From Acinetobacter sp. CFCC 10889 (GTDB lineage: Bacteria; Pseudomonadota; Gammaproteobacteria; Pseudomonadales; Moraxellaceae), in contig NZ_LQXQ01000010.1 in the NCBI RefSeq assembly GCF_003268395.1, positions 33,565-97,564 of the forward strand: a DNA stretch of 64,000 nt. Reading direction: 5' to 3'. Under the pieces are notes generated by a model, which was given only the letters and a program-made list of their open reading frames with translations, searched no databases and had not been told where the DNA came from. Below, piece by piece: positions 8,864 through 17,257 of the stretch (the first letter of the stretch is position 1; each line of letters starts with the position of its first letter). The position numbers and the translations under genes are program-made.

Positions 8864-10390
8864 ATGACGCAACATAACGCTCAATCGACTTCTGAACAAC
8901 ACATTTCCGAAAACGATTTAATTGCACAGCGTCATGCCAAGCTCAAGCAAATTCAAGATCATGCTAAGGAAACAGGTGTGAGCCCGTGGCCAAACACCTT
9001 TAAGCGTGAGCATTATGCACAAGATTTACAAGACCAATTTGCTGACCAATCTAAAGAACAAATCGAAGCTGGTGACAAGGTTTATGTAAAAGTTGCTGGT
9101 CGTGTGATGTTGAACCGTGGTTCATTCATCGTAATTCAAGATATGACTGGACGTATTCAACTTTATGTCGCACGTAAAGAACTTGCTCCTGAAGTACTAG
9201 ATACAATTAAAAGTTTAGATCTTGGCGATATTATTGCAATTGAAGGCTATATCGGTCGTTCAGGTAAAGGTGATCTATATGTTCATATTGAACATTTTGA
9301 ATTATTAACAAAATCACTGCGCCCACTTCCAGACAAATTCCACGGTTTATCTGATACTGAAGCGAAATATCGTAAACGTTATTTAGATTTGATCGTGAAT
9401 GAAGAAACACGTAAAACCTTTGAAATTCGTGCCAAAGTAATCGCTGGAATTCGTACGTTTTTGATCAATGAACGTTATATGGAAGTTGAAACGCCAATGA
9501 TGCACGTGATTCCTGGAGGTGCAACTGCACGTCCATTTGAAACACATCATAATGCTTTGGATATGCCATTGTTCTTACGTATTGCCCCTGAGCTTTATTT
9601 AAAGCGTTTGGTGGTGGGTGGTTTTGAACGTGTATTTGAAATTAACCGTAACTTCCGTAACGAAGGTGTTTCAACTCGTCATAACCCAGAATTCACCATG
9701 ATTGAATTCTATCAAGCTTATGCAGATTATAAAGACTTAATGGCTTTGACTGAAAATATGCTTGAGAAATTGGCGATTGATATTTTAGGTTCAACTGATG
9801 TGCCTTATGGTGAAGAAGTGTTTAGCTTCAAAGGTCCATTTAAGAAAATCTCAATGTTTGATGCGATTTTGGAACATAACCCACAATTCACACCTGAAAA
9901 TGTCGGTGATCGTGACTTCCTTGCAGACTTTGTTAAAAATGAACTAAAAGAGCAAGTGAAACCAGGTTTTGGTTTGGGCAAGCTGCAAACCATCGTGTTT
10001 GAAGAAACGGTTGAAACCAAATTACGTCAACCGACATTCATTACTGAATATCCAGCGGAAACGTCTCCACTAGCGCGCCGTAACGATGACAATCCACACA
10101 TTACGGATCGTTTTGAATTCTTCATTGGTGGTCGTGAGCTGGCAAATGGCTTCTCAGAATTGAATGACCCAATTGACCAAGCAGAGCGTTTCCAAGCGCA
10201 AGTGGAAGAAAAAGATGCAGGTGATGATGAAGCAATGCATTATGATGCAGACTTTATTGAAGCATTGGAATATGGTCTACCACCGACTGCAGGTGAGGGC
10301 ATCGGGATCGACCGTTTGGTGATGTTATTTGCCAATGCAGCGAGTATTCGTGATGTGATTTTATTCCCACATATGCGTCATAAAAACTAA
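8864..10390 (+). CDS. lysS: Lysyl-tRNA synthetase (class II)
   Basis: Charges tRNA-Lys. The protein of 508 residues has an N-terminal OB-fold anticodon domain ([14 protein letters not shown]...[15 protein letters not shown]) and the class II catalytic core with motif 1 ([15 protein letters not shown]), motif 2 ([26 protein letters not shown]) and motif 3 ([12 protein letters not shown]). The frame is open from 8828, but the ATG at 8864 follows GAGG and gives the usual start. A related but shorter LysRS-like gene (epmA) lies at 50.4 kb. Confidence 0.97.
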   Translation: MTQHNAQSTSEQHISENDLIAQRHAKLKQIQDHAKETGVSPWPNTFKREHYAQDLQDQFADQSKEQIEAGDKVYVKVAGRVMLNRGSFIVIQDMTGRIQLYVARKELAPEVLDTIKSLDLGDIIAIEGYIGRSGKGDLYVHIEHFELLTKSLRPLPDKFHGLSDTEAKYRKRYLDLIVNEETRKTFEIRAKVIAGIRTFLINERYMEVETPMMHVIPGGATARPFETHHNALDMPLFLRIAPELYLKRLVVGGFERVFEINRNFRNEGVSTRHNPEFTMIEFYQAYADYKDLMALTENMLEKLAIDILGSTDVPYGEEVFSFKGPFKKISMFDAILEHNPQFTPENVGDRDFLADFVKNELKEQVKPGFGLGKLQTIVFEETVETKLRQPTFITEYPAETSPLARRNDDNPHITDRFEFFIGGRELANGFSELNDPIDQAERFQAQVEEKDAGDDEAMHYDADFIEALEYGLPPTAGEGIGIDRLVMLFANAASIRDVILFPHMRHKN

Positions 10391-10408
10391 GTGAAATCCA
10401 AATTGTAA

Positions 10409-10434
10409 AAAAGCCACTGAATACAGTGGCTTTT
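10409..10434 (+). terminator. Terminator after lysS
   Basis: AAAAGCCACTG, loop AATA, CAGTGGCTTTT: a perfect 11-bp stem with a T run. Confidence 0.88.
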
Positions 10435-10482
10435 GTATTTAAATGTATTGTGTATACAAAGCATATTTTAAAATATTATGAT

Positions 10483-10496
10483 TTGATATAAATCAA
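10483..10496. promoter_or_regulatory. FNR/Anr-type box upstream of the Wzi-family gene
   Basis: TTGAT-ATAA-ATCAA is an exact match to the FNR/Anr consensus TTGAT-N4-ATCAA. It lies about 120 bases before the Wzi-family start. A -10-like TACACT at 10518-10523 would place the start site near 10530, with the box centred about 40 bases upstream, the normal activating position for FNR. Binding is inferred from sequence only. Confidence 0.5.
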
Positions 10497-10513
10497 GGCA
10501 TAATGCAAATGAT

Positions 10514-10541
10514 TTATTACACTGTTAAAATATTGTAATAA
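10514..10541. promoter_or_regulatory. Inverted repeat in the wzi-like promoter
   Basis: TTATTACA (10514-10521) and TGTAATAA (10534-10541) form an 8-bp inverted repeat across the predicted transcription start. It may be an operator; no regulator is assigned. Confidence 0.3.
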
Positions 10542-10616
10542 AACAGTTTCACCATTGAAAAGTTTGGTTAAAAAAATTAAGGTGGAGCACAGCAATGTTT
10601 AGAGAATATAAGACGC

Positions 10617-12074
10617 ATGTTTTTCAAGAAATCATTATGTGCTGTGGTATTGGCAAGTTTATCTTTACCTGTGTTCGCACAAGGCTTGGTATTGAACAAT
10701 GAAGATATTCGTACAGATTTAAACTGGTTAAATCAACAAGGTGTGATTCAAATCAGTACATCAACTTGGCCAATGAGCGGTGATGAGATTCAACGTGCGC
10801 TTTCAGCAGCCAACGTGAGTAATAATACCCAGCAAAAAGTTATTGATTCTATTCAAAATGCCTTAAAAGCTGACAATCAAACTGCAAAATTGGGTTTATT
10901 TGCAGAAACGGATCAAAAGAATGTACCGCAAGCATTTGGTGATAGTCAAAAAGCACAATATGTAGGTTCTTTAGAGTTTAATGCTGGTGGTGAAAACTGG
11001 GATGCTAAAATTCGTGTGAATGGTGAGAAAGATCCACAGATTGACAATGGTCAAGATGTCAATGTTGAAGGTTCTTATCTTGCAGGTAAACTGTTTAACC
11101 AATGGTTAATTGCAGGTCAGATTCCAACTTATTGGGGACCTGGACATGATGGTAGCTTAATTCGTGGTGATGCAAGTCGTCCAGTCTATGGCTTTACAGC
11201 ACAGCGTGCAGAACAAAAAGCATTTGAATCTAAATGGTTATCTTGGATTGGTCCTTGGCAATATCAGGCATTTGCAGGTCGTCTAGATGATTATAATGCT
11301 GTGCCTGATGCAAATTTAGTTGGTTTACGTTTAACTGCACAACCTTTGCCATATTTGGAACTCGGTGCTTCACGTACATTCCAAATTGATGGTGAAGGTC
11401 AACCTGGTAGTGGTAAAGCTTATTGGAATGCCTTTATTGGTAAAGACAATGAATGTAATGCACAAGGTTGTTCTGGTGAAGGCAATGCATCTAACCAATT
11501 GGCAGGTTTTGATGCACGTTTGAATTTACAACAATTGGCGAATGTACCTATGAGCCTTTATGGGCAATTTATTGGTGAAGATGAAGCAGGTTTATTACCA
11601 TCTAAAAAAATGTATTTAGCGGGTGCTGATTACTCATCTTCATATAAAGATATGCCTTTCCAGCTTTATGCAGAATGGGCAAATACTGAAACCAATGGTG
11701 ATGCCAAAGGCATTTCTTATAACCATCACATTTATAAAGATGGTTATTATCAACATGGTTTCTCGCTTGGTCATGCAATGGGTGGCGATGGTGAAATGAT
11801 CTCGGTTGGTGGTGATATTCGTTTTGATATTATGAATCGTTTAAGTGGTCGTGCGATCTTTGCTAAAGTTAATCAATCAAATCGTTTAACTAATGTTGCT
11901 TTCCCTGAAGATGATAAAGTTAAAGCCTTGGATATTACATGGACACATTATTTAAAACCGAGCATTCCATTGAAAATTAATGGTTGGGTGAGTGATTCTG
12001 ATCATGATGGTAATGATGCGGGTGCATCAATAGGTGTGGAAATTCCATTGGAAAAAGCAATATTTGGTCATTAA
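10617..12074 (+). CDS. Wzi-family capsule assembly outer-membrane protein
   Basis: Outer-membrane beta-barrel protein of 485 residues. It has a signal peptide (MFFKKSLCAVVLASLSLPVFA, then QGLVLNNED). An N-terminal helical segment is followed by many alternating strands typical of a barrel (FAGRLDDYNAVPDANLVGLRLTAQP, MYLAGADYSSSYKDMPFQLYAEW), with the family signature WLIAGQIPTYWGPGHDGSLIRGDASRPV. In E. coli, Wzi helps attach capsule to the surface; Acinetobacter carries such proteins outside capsule loci too, and no capsule gene is nearby. A strong Shine-Dalgarno (AAGGTGGAG) lies before an out-of-frame ATG at 10595, while the ATG used here has only weak AGAGAA spacing. Confidence 0.85.
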   Translation: MFFKKSLCAVVLASLSLPVFAQGLVLNNEDIRTDLNWLNQQGVIQISTSTWPMSGDEIQRALSAANVSNNTQQKVIDSIQNALKADNQTAKLGLFAETDQKNVPQAFGDSQKAQYVGSLEFNAGGENWDAKIRVNGEKDPQIDNGQDVNVEGSYLAGKLFNQWLIAGQIPTYWGPGHDGSLIRGDASRPVYGFTAQRAEQKAFESKWLSWIGPWQYQAFAGRLDDYNAVPDANLVGLRLTAQPLPYLELGASRTFQIDGEGQPGSGKAYWNAFIGKDNECNAQGCSGEGNASNQLAGFDARLNLQQLANVPMSLYGQFIGEDEAGLLPSKKMYLAGADYSSSYKDMPFQLYAEWANTETNGDAKGISYNHHIYKDGYYQHGFSLGHAMGGDGEMISVGGDIRFDIMNRLSGRAIFAKVNQSNRLTNVAFPEDDKVKALDITWTHYLKPSIPLKINGWVSDSDHDGNDAGASIGVEIPLEKAIFGH

Positions 12075-12097
12075 TTGATCTTTAATTTCTAAAAAAT

Positions 12098-12258
12098 ACC
12101 TGATCTCAGGGATAGATTGGAAATGTGTTGCGAAATAAAATGATGTTACTTCTTTACATGACCATAAAGAAGTAATTCCTACCATTAAAGATATAATATA
12201 ACAGTTATATTTTTAATCGTATTTTATAGCTTATCTGATATAGATAAGCTTTTTTTTT
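12098..12258 (+). ncRNA. Hairpin/terminator repeat unit 1 (candidate small RNA or wzi 3' UTR)
   Basis: First of three related units of about 160 bases. It starts 24 bases after the wzi-like stop. Order of elements: a palindrome CCTGA-TC-TCAGG at 12099-12110; a second hairpin, CTTCTTTA (12149-12156) with TAAAGAAG (12165-12172); TTATATTTTTAAT; then the terminator AGCTTATC...GATAAGCT plus T9 (12228-12258). A 41-base stretch from 12148 is identical to unit 2. The unit may be the 3' UTR of the wzi-like gene, or an independent RNA. Confidence 0.45.
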
Positions 12259-12289
12259 GCTTTAAATATAATGATATTTTTATGAAATA

Positions 12290-12449
12290 TACCTAATTTA
12301 GGGTATAGATTAGGGAGTACTTTTTTCTTAATATTAAATGACTTCTTTACATGACCATAAAGAAGTAATTCCTACCATTAAAAATATGATGTCAAAGTTA
12401 TATTTTTAATTGTTTTTATAGCTTATCTAACATGGATAAGCTTTTTTTT
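12290..12449 (+). ncRNA. Hairpin/terminator repeat unit 2 (candidate small RNA)
   Basis: Second copy, with the same order of elements: palindrome CCTAA-T-TTAGG inside TATACC...GGTATA, hairpin CTTCTTTA/TAAAGAAG at 12342-12365, then terminator AGCTTATC...GATAAGCT plus T8 (12420-12449). The palindrome differs from unit 1 by a paired change (CCTGA/TCAGG against CCTAA/TTAGG), which suggests the pairing is selected. A terminator with no gene in front of it implies an RNA product. Confidence 0.5.
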
Positions 12450-12532
12450 GCCTGAAAATTATTTAATATAAAAATTCATTTTCTATAAGTTTTGTTAGGA
12501 ATAATATGAAAATGATTATTTTGTGTGATTTA

Positions 12533-12696
12533 TACCTAATTTAGGGTATAGAATTGTGATGTGTTTCGTTTTAATATTTCATAAATTATTTAAATAATCA
12601 TAAAAATGTAATTTATAGTTTGAAGAATAATAATATGATATCAACAGTATAGATTTAATTTTAGCTTATCTTCCTCCAGAGTTAAGCTTTTTTTTT
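12533..12696 (+). ncRNA. Hairpin/terminator repeat unit 3, diverged (candidate small RNA)
   Basis: Third copy. The 5' palindrome region (TACCTAATTTAGGGTATAG) is identical to unit 2 over at least 19 bases, and the terminator stem AGCTTA/TAAGCT with T9 (12663-12696) is kept. The middle hairpin has decayed (no CTTCTTTA/TAAAGAAG). The conserved ends and loose middle suggest an older duplicate. Confidence 0.42.
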
Positions 12697-13129
12697 GTCT
12701 ATTTTTTATTGAATAGGCACTCGTATTTCTAAAGCTTGTTGTAGAATAAAATATTTGATTCAAGGGATATTTTAACTTTGTGGATTTGGTTCTTTAATAT
12801 AATAATATCTAAAAAATTTAATTGTGCTTGATCAAATTATTTTGCTGCAAGAATAGATTTGAATTTATCTGTATATAGTAAGTAGAATTTATCTGTATAT
12901 AGTAAGTAGAATTTGGCTGTGTTATAAACTGCATACTAGTCAAATCTGTCAATAGAAAAATTGAAAATCTAGAAACTAAACTCACTGTATTTTTAATATT
13001 TTATAATATTGAGGTGGTGAGTAAAAGATAGTTAGTATGCTTTTTGAAACACCACCCATTTTGGATGTATAAATTTCTCCTGTTCTGGTATAGAGTTTAT
13101 TGTTGGGTAATACCAAGAAACGCAGTGAT
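12697..13129. other. Non-coding region with a 24-base tandem repeat
   Basis: About 430 bases without a gene. It contains a perfect 24-base tandem duplication (12861-12884 and 12885-12908), with a partial third copy. A GGTGGTG (13013-13019) to CACCACC (13050-13056) inverted repeat follows. No coding frame is credible. Confidence 0.55.
12861..12908. repeat. 24-base direct tandem repeat, two copies
   Basis: The 24-mer starting GAATTTATCTGTATATAG is present twice head to tail without mismatch, followed by GAATTTG, the start of a third copy. Probably replication slippage. Confidence 0.85.
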
Positions 13130-13576
13130 CTAAGCTAAATTATGTTTATACTGAATAAAGCCTGTCTTTGTTGCGACTTTGTCATAGAGATATTGGGCAG
13201 TCAGGTTGGATTCTTGCGTGAGCCAATAGACACGGTCAAATTTTCCAGCACAGACTTGATAGCTATGCTCAATCAGTTGTTTTACCAAGCCTTGGTTTCG
13301 ATGTGTTTCACTGACATACAAATCTTGTAAATAACAATAGGGCTTGTCTGTCCACATGCTCATGTGCGAAATTAAATGGACAAAGCCCACGACATCATCA
13401 TTCACCTGAATGGCAAATCCAAACAGATCAGTCTGTTCAGGATTTGTGATTCTCTTCCAAGATAATCTTATTTGTTCTTCGCTCAGTTGTGATTTATAAA
13501 AAGTCAGATAGCCTTGCCAAAGCGGGAGCCATTGTTCAAAAGTAATGTTTTCCAATGGAAGAATATGAATAGTCAT
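13130..13576 (-). CDS. GNAT-family N-acetyltransferase
   Basis: Acetyl-CoA-dependent transferase of 148 residues; acceptor unknown. The GNAT fold shows in VVGFVHLISH...YCYLQDLYVSETHRNQGLVKQLIEHSYQVC, where ETHRNQGL stands in for the acetyl-CoA pyrophosphate-binding loop (R/QxxGxG/A). DRVYWLTQESNLTAQYLYDKVATKTGFIQY is the usual C-terminal region. It stands alone, divergent from cysD, after the non-coding repeat region. Confidence 0.85.
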   Translation of the reverse strand: MTIHILPLENITFEQWLPLWQGYLTFYKSQLSEEQIRLSWKRITNPEQTDLFGFAIQVNDDVVGFVHLISHMSMWTDKPYCYLQDLYVSETHRNQGLVKQLIEHSYQVCAGKFDRVYWLTQESNLTAQYLYDKVATKTGFIQYKHNLA

Positions 13577-13717
13577 GGGTTTCTCTATTATTTGCTTATG
13601 ATGTTTTTATATATGAATATAAAAAAACAAGCAAATGGAGTGAGTTACAAATCACTATAATGAATATAAATTTTAATATGTGTAATAAGTACACCTTTTT
13701 GTGAGCTGGTGCTGTCA

Positions 13718-14632
13718 ATGTCTATATCTGAGGAAAGACTTACTCATCTCAAACAGCTTGAAGCTGAGAGTATTCATATTATCCGTGAAGTTGCTGCTGA
13801 GTTTGAAAACCCAGTGATGCTTTACTCAATCGGGAAAGACTCAGCTGTGATGCTGCATCTTGCTTTAAAAGCGTTCTATCCTGCCAAGCTGCCTTTCCCA
13901 CTGTTGCATGTCGACACAGGCTGGAAGTTCAAGGACATGATCACGTTCCGTGACAACATGGCGAAAGAACATGGTTTCGATCTGATCGTACATCAAAATA
14001 AAGAAGGTAAAGACGCCAACGTCAATCCATTTGATTATGGTAGCTCTAAATATACTGACATCATGAAAACTCAAGGCTTAAAACAGGCTTTGGATAAATA
14101 TCAGTTTGATGCGGCATTTGGTGGCGCGCGCCGTGATGAAGAAAAATCACGTGCCAAAGAGCGTGTTTACTCGTTCCGTGACAATAAACATCGTTGGGAT
14201 CCAAAAAACCAGCGTCCTGAACTTTGGAATCTTTACAATGGTAAAGTGAACAAAGGTGAAAGTATCCGTGTATTCCCATTGTCGAACTGGACTGAGTTGG
14301 ACATCTGGCAATATATCTACCAAGAAAGTATTCCTTTGGTGCCTCTATATTTAGCTGCTGAACGTCCAGTGGTTGAACGCAGTGGTACGCTGATCATGGT
14401 GGATGATGAACGTATGCGTTTAAAAGAAAGCGAAGTTCCACAAATGAAATCGGTACGTTTCCGTACTTTAGGTTGTTATCCATTGACGGGTGCGGTTGAG
14501 TCAACTGCAACGACATTGCCTGAAATTATCCAGGAAATGCTTTTGGCGACGAGTTCTGAACGTCAAGGTCGTATGATTGACCATGATGAAGCGGGCTCGA
14601 TGGAAAAGAAAAAGCAGGAAGGTTATTTCTAA
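13718..14632 (+). CDS. cysD: Sulfate adenylyltransferase subunit 2
   Basis: Catalytic subunit of ATP sulfurylase, which makes adenosine 5'-phosphosulfate from ATP and sulfate in the assimilatory pathway. The 304-residue protein has the PP-loop ATP motif ([20 protein letters not shown]) and the conserved [26 protein letters not shown] and [15 protein letters not shown]. The frame opens with GTG at 13709, but the ATG at 13718 gives the family N-terminus [18 protein letters not shown]. It works with CysN, 157 bases downstream; a palindromic repeat fills the gap. Confidence 0.95.
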   Translation: MSISEERLTHLKQLEAESIHIIREVAAEFENPVMLYSIGKDSAVMLHLALKAFYPAKLPFPLLHVDTGWKFKDMITFRDNMAKEHGFDLIVHQNKEGKDANVNPFDYGSSKYTDIMKTQGLKQALDKYQFDAAFGGARRDEEKSRAKERVYSFRDNKHRWDPKNQRPELWNLYNGKVNKGESIRVFPLSNWTELDIWQYIYQESIPLVPLYLAAERPVVERSGTLIMVDDERMRLKESEVPQMKSVRFRTLGCYPLTGAVESTATTLPEIIQEMLLATSSERQGRMIDHDEAGSMEKKKQEGYF

Positions 14633-14644
14633 GTATTTCTATAT

Positions 14645-14734
14645 GATCTCTCCCTAACCCCCTCTTTGTGAAAGAGGGGGGACTCTCATAGAAAGGAGCA
14701 AGTCTCCCTTAACAAAGGGAGATTTAGAGGGATT
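14645..14734. repeat. Dispersed palindromic repeat, copy A (inside the cysD-cysN gap)
   Basis: About 90 bases. Two stable hairpins: CCCCCTCTTT/AAAGAGGGGG (14658-14680) and TCTCCCTT/AAGGGAGA (14703-14722). They are framed by imperfect terminal inverted repeats (ATCTCTCCCTAACC and the inverse of GATTTAGAGGGATT). It is the same design as copy B at 61348-61447. It looks like a non-autonomous, MITE- or REP-like element and would form a large structure in cysDN mRNA. Confidence 0.75.
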
Positions 14735-14789
14735 GAAGATTGAACAGATACAGAAACCGATTTCTAAAGAATATGTGGAGTTTTGAGCA

Positions 14790-16403
14790 ATGTCTCATCA
14801 ATCAGAATTGATTAGCCAAGATATCTTGGCATATTTAAAACAGCACGAAAATAAAGACTTATTGCGTTTTCTCACTTGCGGTAATGTCGATGATGGTAAA
14901 TCGACTTTGATTGGTCGTTTACTTTACGATTCAAAATTGATTTATGAAGATCAATTACAAGCGGTTACCCGTGACTCGAAAAAAGTCGGTACCACAGGTG
15001 ATGCGCCTGATTTGGCATTACTTGTAGATGGTCTGCAAGCGGAGCGTGAGCAAGGTATTACCATTGATGTGGCTTATCGTTATTTTTCAACTGAAAAACG
15101 TAAGTTCATTATTGCCGATACTCCAGGGCATGAGCAGTACACGCGCAACATGGCAACAGGGGCGTCTACAGCTGATCTTGCGATTATCCTGATTGATGCG
15201 CGATATGGCGTACAAACACAGACCCGTCGTCACTCATTTATTGCGAGTCTGTTGGGTATTCGCAATATCGTGGTTGCGATCAATAAAATGGATCTCGTTG
15301 AATTTTCTGAAGCACGCTTTAATGAAATTCAAGAAGAATATAATACATTCGTAAACCAACTGGGTGATCGTAAACCTGCCAATATCATCTTCACGCCTAT
15401 TTCTGCGTTGAATGGTGATAACGTGGTGAATCCATCACCAAATACGCCGTGGTATACAGGTAAAACCCTGATGAATACCCTAGAAACGGTTGAAATTACA
15501 CGTGACACCAGTGCACATGAATTTCGTTTCCCAGTGCAATATGTCAACCGTCCAAACCTCGACTTCCGTGGTTTCTGTGGCACGATTGCTCTAGGTGAAG
15601 TAAAAGTTGGCGATGAGCTTGTGGCTTTACCATCGGGCAAAAAGTCTACAGTGAAAGAAATCGTGACTTTTGATGGCAATCTTGAACATGCGATTGCTGG
15701 TCAAGCCGTGACATTGACACTGAATGATGAAATCGACGTTTCTCGTGGTAATGTCCTTGTGAAAGCAGGCGAGCAACCGTCTTTGTCTCGTTCTGTACGT
15801 GCCTCTGTGGTATGGATGGCGGATCAACCGCTTGTGATTGGTAAGTTGTACAATGTCAAAATTGGTACGCAAACCATTCCTGCGAAAGTTGAAAAAATTA
15901 ACTATCGTACCAACGTGAATACTTTGGAAAAAATCCAAGTTGAACAACTTGATCTGAATGCTATTGCAGATGTTGAGATTGAGTTTGATGCGCCAGTGGT
16001 ATTTGACCGTTACCAAGATAGTCGTTATACAGGTTCGTTCATCTTCATCGACCGTTTAAGCAACGTAACGGTTGGTGCAGGTATGGTTGAAGCTGCGGTG
16101 GAATGGACTGCACATGATGAGCCTGTAACTGCTGAAGCACGTGCTGCACGTTTGGGGCAAAAGCCTGCTGTAGTTGCGGTATCAGCTAAAGCACTTGAGA
16201 ATGCGCAATCACTTGAAAGCGTGTTGATTCAACAAGGTATCGTTGCGATTGCCAAAGCAGGTTTATCTGCTGAGCAAGTAGCATTGCTTCGTCAGACGGG
16301 TGTTGTGATCATCAGTGATGTTGTGCAAGGTGCCGATGTGAGTTTTGCTCAGGAAACTGTTGAAGAACTGGCAGAAAAAATTGTGGAATTGGTTCGTCTT
16401 TAA
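14790..16403 (+). CDS. cysN: Sulfate adenylyltransferase subunit 1 (GTPase)
   Basis: GTPase subunit that drives APS synthesis by CysD. The 537-residue protein has G1 [14 protein letters not shown], a long switch I, G3 [18 protein letters not shown] and G4 NKMDLV, followed by EF-Tu-like beta-barrel domains ([22 protein letters not shown]). It is about 60 residues longer than E. coli CysN. The final 80 or so residues ([16 protein letters not shown]...[13 protein letters not shown]) have no Walker A, so they are not an APS kinase domain of CysNC type. A strong terminator follows, and the accessory FRG/DUF262 pair begins inside it. Confidence 0.95.
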   Translation: MSHQSELISQDILAYLKQHENKDLLRFLTCGNVDDGKSTLIGRLLYDSKLIYEDQLQAVTRDSKKVGTTGDAPDLALLVDGLQAEREQGITIDVAYRYFSTEKRKFIIADTPGHEQYTRNMATGASTADLAIILIDARYGVQTQTRRHSFIASLLGIRNIVVAINKMDLVEFSEARFNEIQEEYNTFVNQLGDRKPANIIFTPISALNGDNVVNPSPNTPWYTGKTLMNTLETVEITRDTSAHEFRFPVQYVNRPNLDFRGFCGTIALGEVKVGDELVALPSGKKSTVKEIVTFDGNLEHAIAGQAVTLTLNDEIDVSRGNVLVKAGEQPSLSRSVRASVVWMADQPLVIGKLYNVKIGTQTIPAKVEKINYRTNVNTLEKIQVEQLDLNAIADVEIEFDAPVVFDRYQDSRYTGSFIFIDRLSNVTVGAGMVEAAVEWTAHDEPVTAEARAARLGQKPAVVAVSAKALENAQSLESVLIQQGIVAIAKAGLSAEQVALLRQTGVVIISDVVQGADVSFAQETVEELAEKIVELVRL

Positions 16404-16423
16404 TAGGTTGGACTGATTGAAAT

Positions 16424-16452
16424 AAAACCCACTTTAAATAAGTGGGTTTTTG
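16424..16452 (+). terminator. Terminator after cysN
   Basis: AAAACCCACTT, loop TAAAT, AAGTGGGTTTT: an 11-bp perfect stem followed by TG and four T. The right arm contains AGTGGGTTTTT, which recurs at 18615-18625 after the FRG/DUF262 pair. Confidence 0.88.
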
Positions 16453-16489
16453 TTTTATTATTATAAATATTGAATTTAATGAAATACAT

Positions 16490-17257
16490 ATGGAAATTGA
16501 AGTTTTTGAAATTGAAAAATTAAGTGAATTCATTGCTTTTTTAGAAAGTGTGCCAAGAAATTTTATACTTTCAAGAGGGCATTCGAAAGCCTATGAATTG
16601 TTGCCAACAGCTTTTAGAAAAAATAAGAAAGGACAGAGATTATATAGGAAAATTGATTTACAAAGATTTTTAGATGATTTTCAAATTAATTCACATCCTT
16701 ATATTTCGAATACCAACATTATTGTAAATGATAAGGAATGGATGGTATATGCACAGCACTATGGTGTTCCGACAAAACTGTTAGATTTTACATATTCTCA
16801 TGTAATATCGTTAATGTTTGCACTTGAAAATGCATTTAATGAAAATGACCCAGAAGACGGTGAGATTTGGTTTCTTGACCCTTGTGCGCTTAATGAAAAA
16901 AGTACAGATAGATCTAGTTGTAAGGTATTAAATATTAGTATTCAAAGTGAAGAGTTAGATAAGGCATCTGGACCTATAGCTGTAACTTGCAAAAAAATTC
17001 ATGAAAGAATTCAAGCTCAAAATGGACTCTTTGTATATTTCCAAGAAGAAAACTCAATGATGTCACTACAAAATTACGCTGATGGTAATATTTTAAAGAG
17101 AGTAGTCATAAAAAAAGATTATAAGAAAGAAATTCTAAAATCTTTGAGTGCTTTAGGAATTGGTTATTCATCTTTATATCCTGAATTAGGTTCAGTCTCT
17201 AAAGATATAATGTTGAAAAGAAATATTGAAGAATATGTGAAAATGAGTGAAGAATAA
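16490..17257 (+). CDS. FRG domain protein, first gene of a possible defence cassette
   Basis: Protein of 255 residues with an FRG domain (Pfam FRG type; no biochemical activity that I can vouch for). The domain signature is seen as LSRGHSKAYELLPTAFRK (Arg29-Gly30-His31; the usual F/Y is Ser here) and EWMVYAQHYGVPTKLLDFTYSHVISLMFALE (about residues 83-108). The frame extends back to 16442 inside the cysN terminator; the ATG at 16490 gives a sensible start, with a weak ribosome-binding site. No signal peptide or membrane segment. Its stop touches the ATG of the next gene (TAAATG), so the two are probably translated together. Codons are strikingly rich in A and T compared with cysN, which suggests horizontal acquisition. 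Confidence 0.8.
   Translation: MEIEVFEIEKLSEFIAFLESVPRNFILSRGHSKAYELLPTAFRKNKKGQRLYRKIDLQRFLDDFQINSHPYISNTNIIVNDKEWMVYAQHYGVPTKLLDFTYSHVISLMFALENAFNENDPEDGEIWFLDPCALNEKSTDRSSCKVLNISIQSEELDKASGPIAVTCKKIHERIQAQNGLFVYFQEENSMMSLQNYADGNILKRVVIKKDYKKEILKSLSALGIGYSSLYPELGSVSKDIMLKRNIEEYVKMSEE

Noticed and set aside
12143..12175. 10-codon ORF in unit 1
   Set aside because: It is formed by the hairpin itself and is absent from units 2 and 3 in the same frame.
12338..12409. 23-codon ORF in hairpin unit 2 (MTSLHDHKEVIPTIK...)
   Set aside because: The same frame in unit 1 has no start codon and an earlier stop, and unit 3 loses it. The conserved feature is the hairpin, so it was not called as a gene.
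13013..13056. GGTGGTG/CACCACC inverted repeat as a terminator
   Set aside because: There is no T run after it and the loop is 30 bases long, so it was only mentioned in the intergenic entry.
16442..16489. Longer N-terminus for the FRG protein
   Set aside because: The extra 16 residues come from the cysN terminator arm and a T-rich stretch, and precede the domain.
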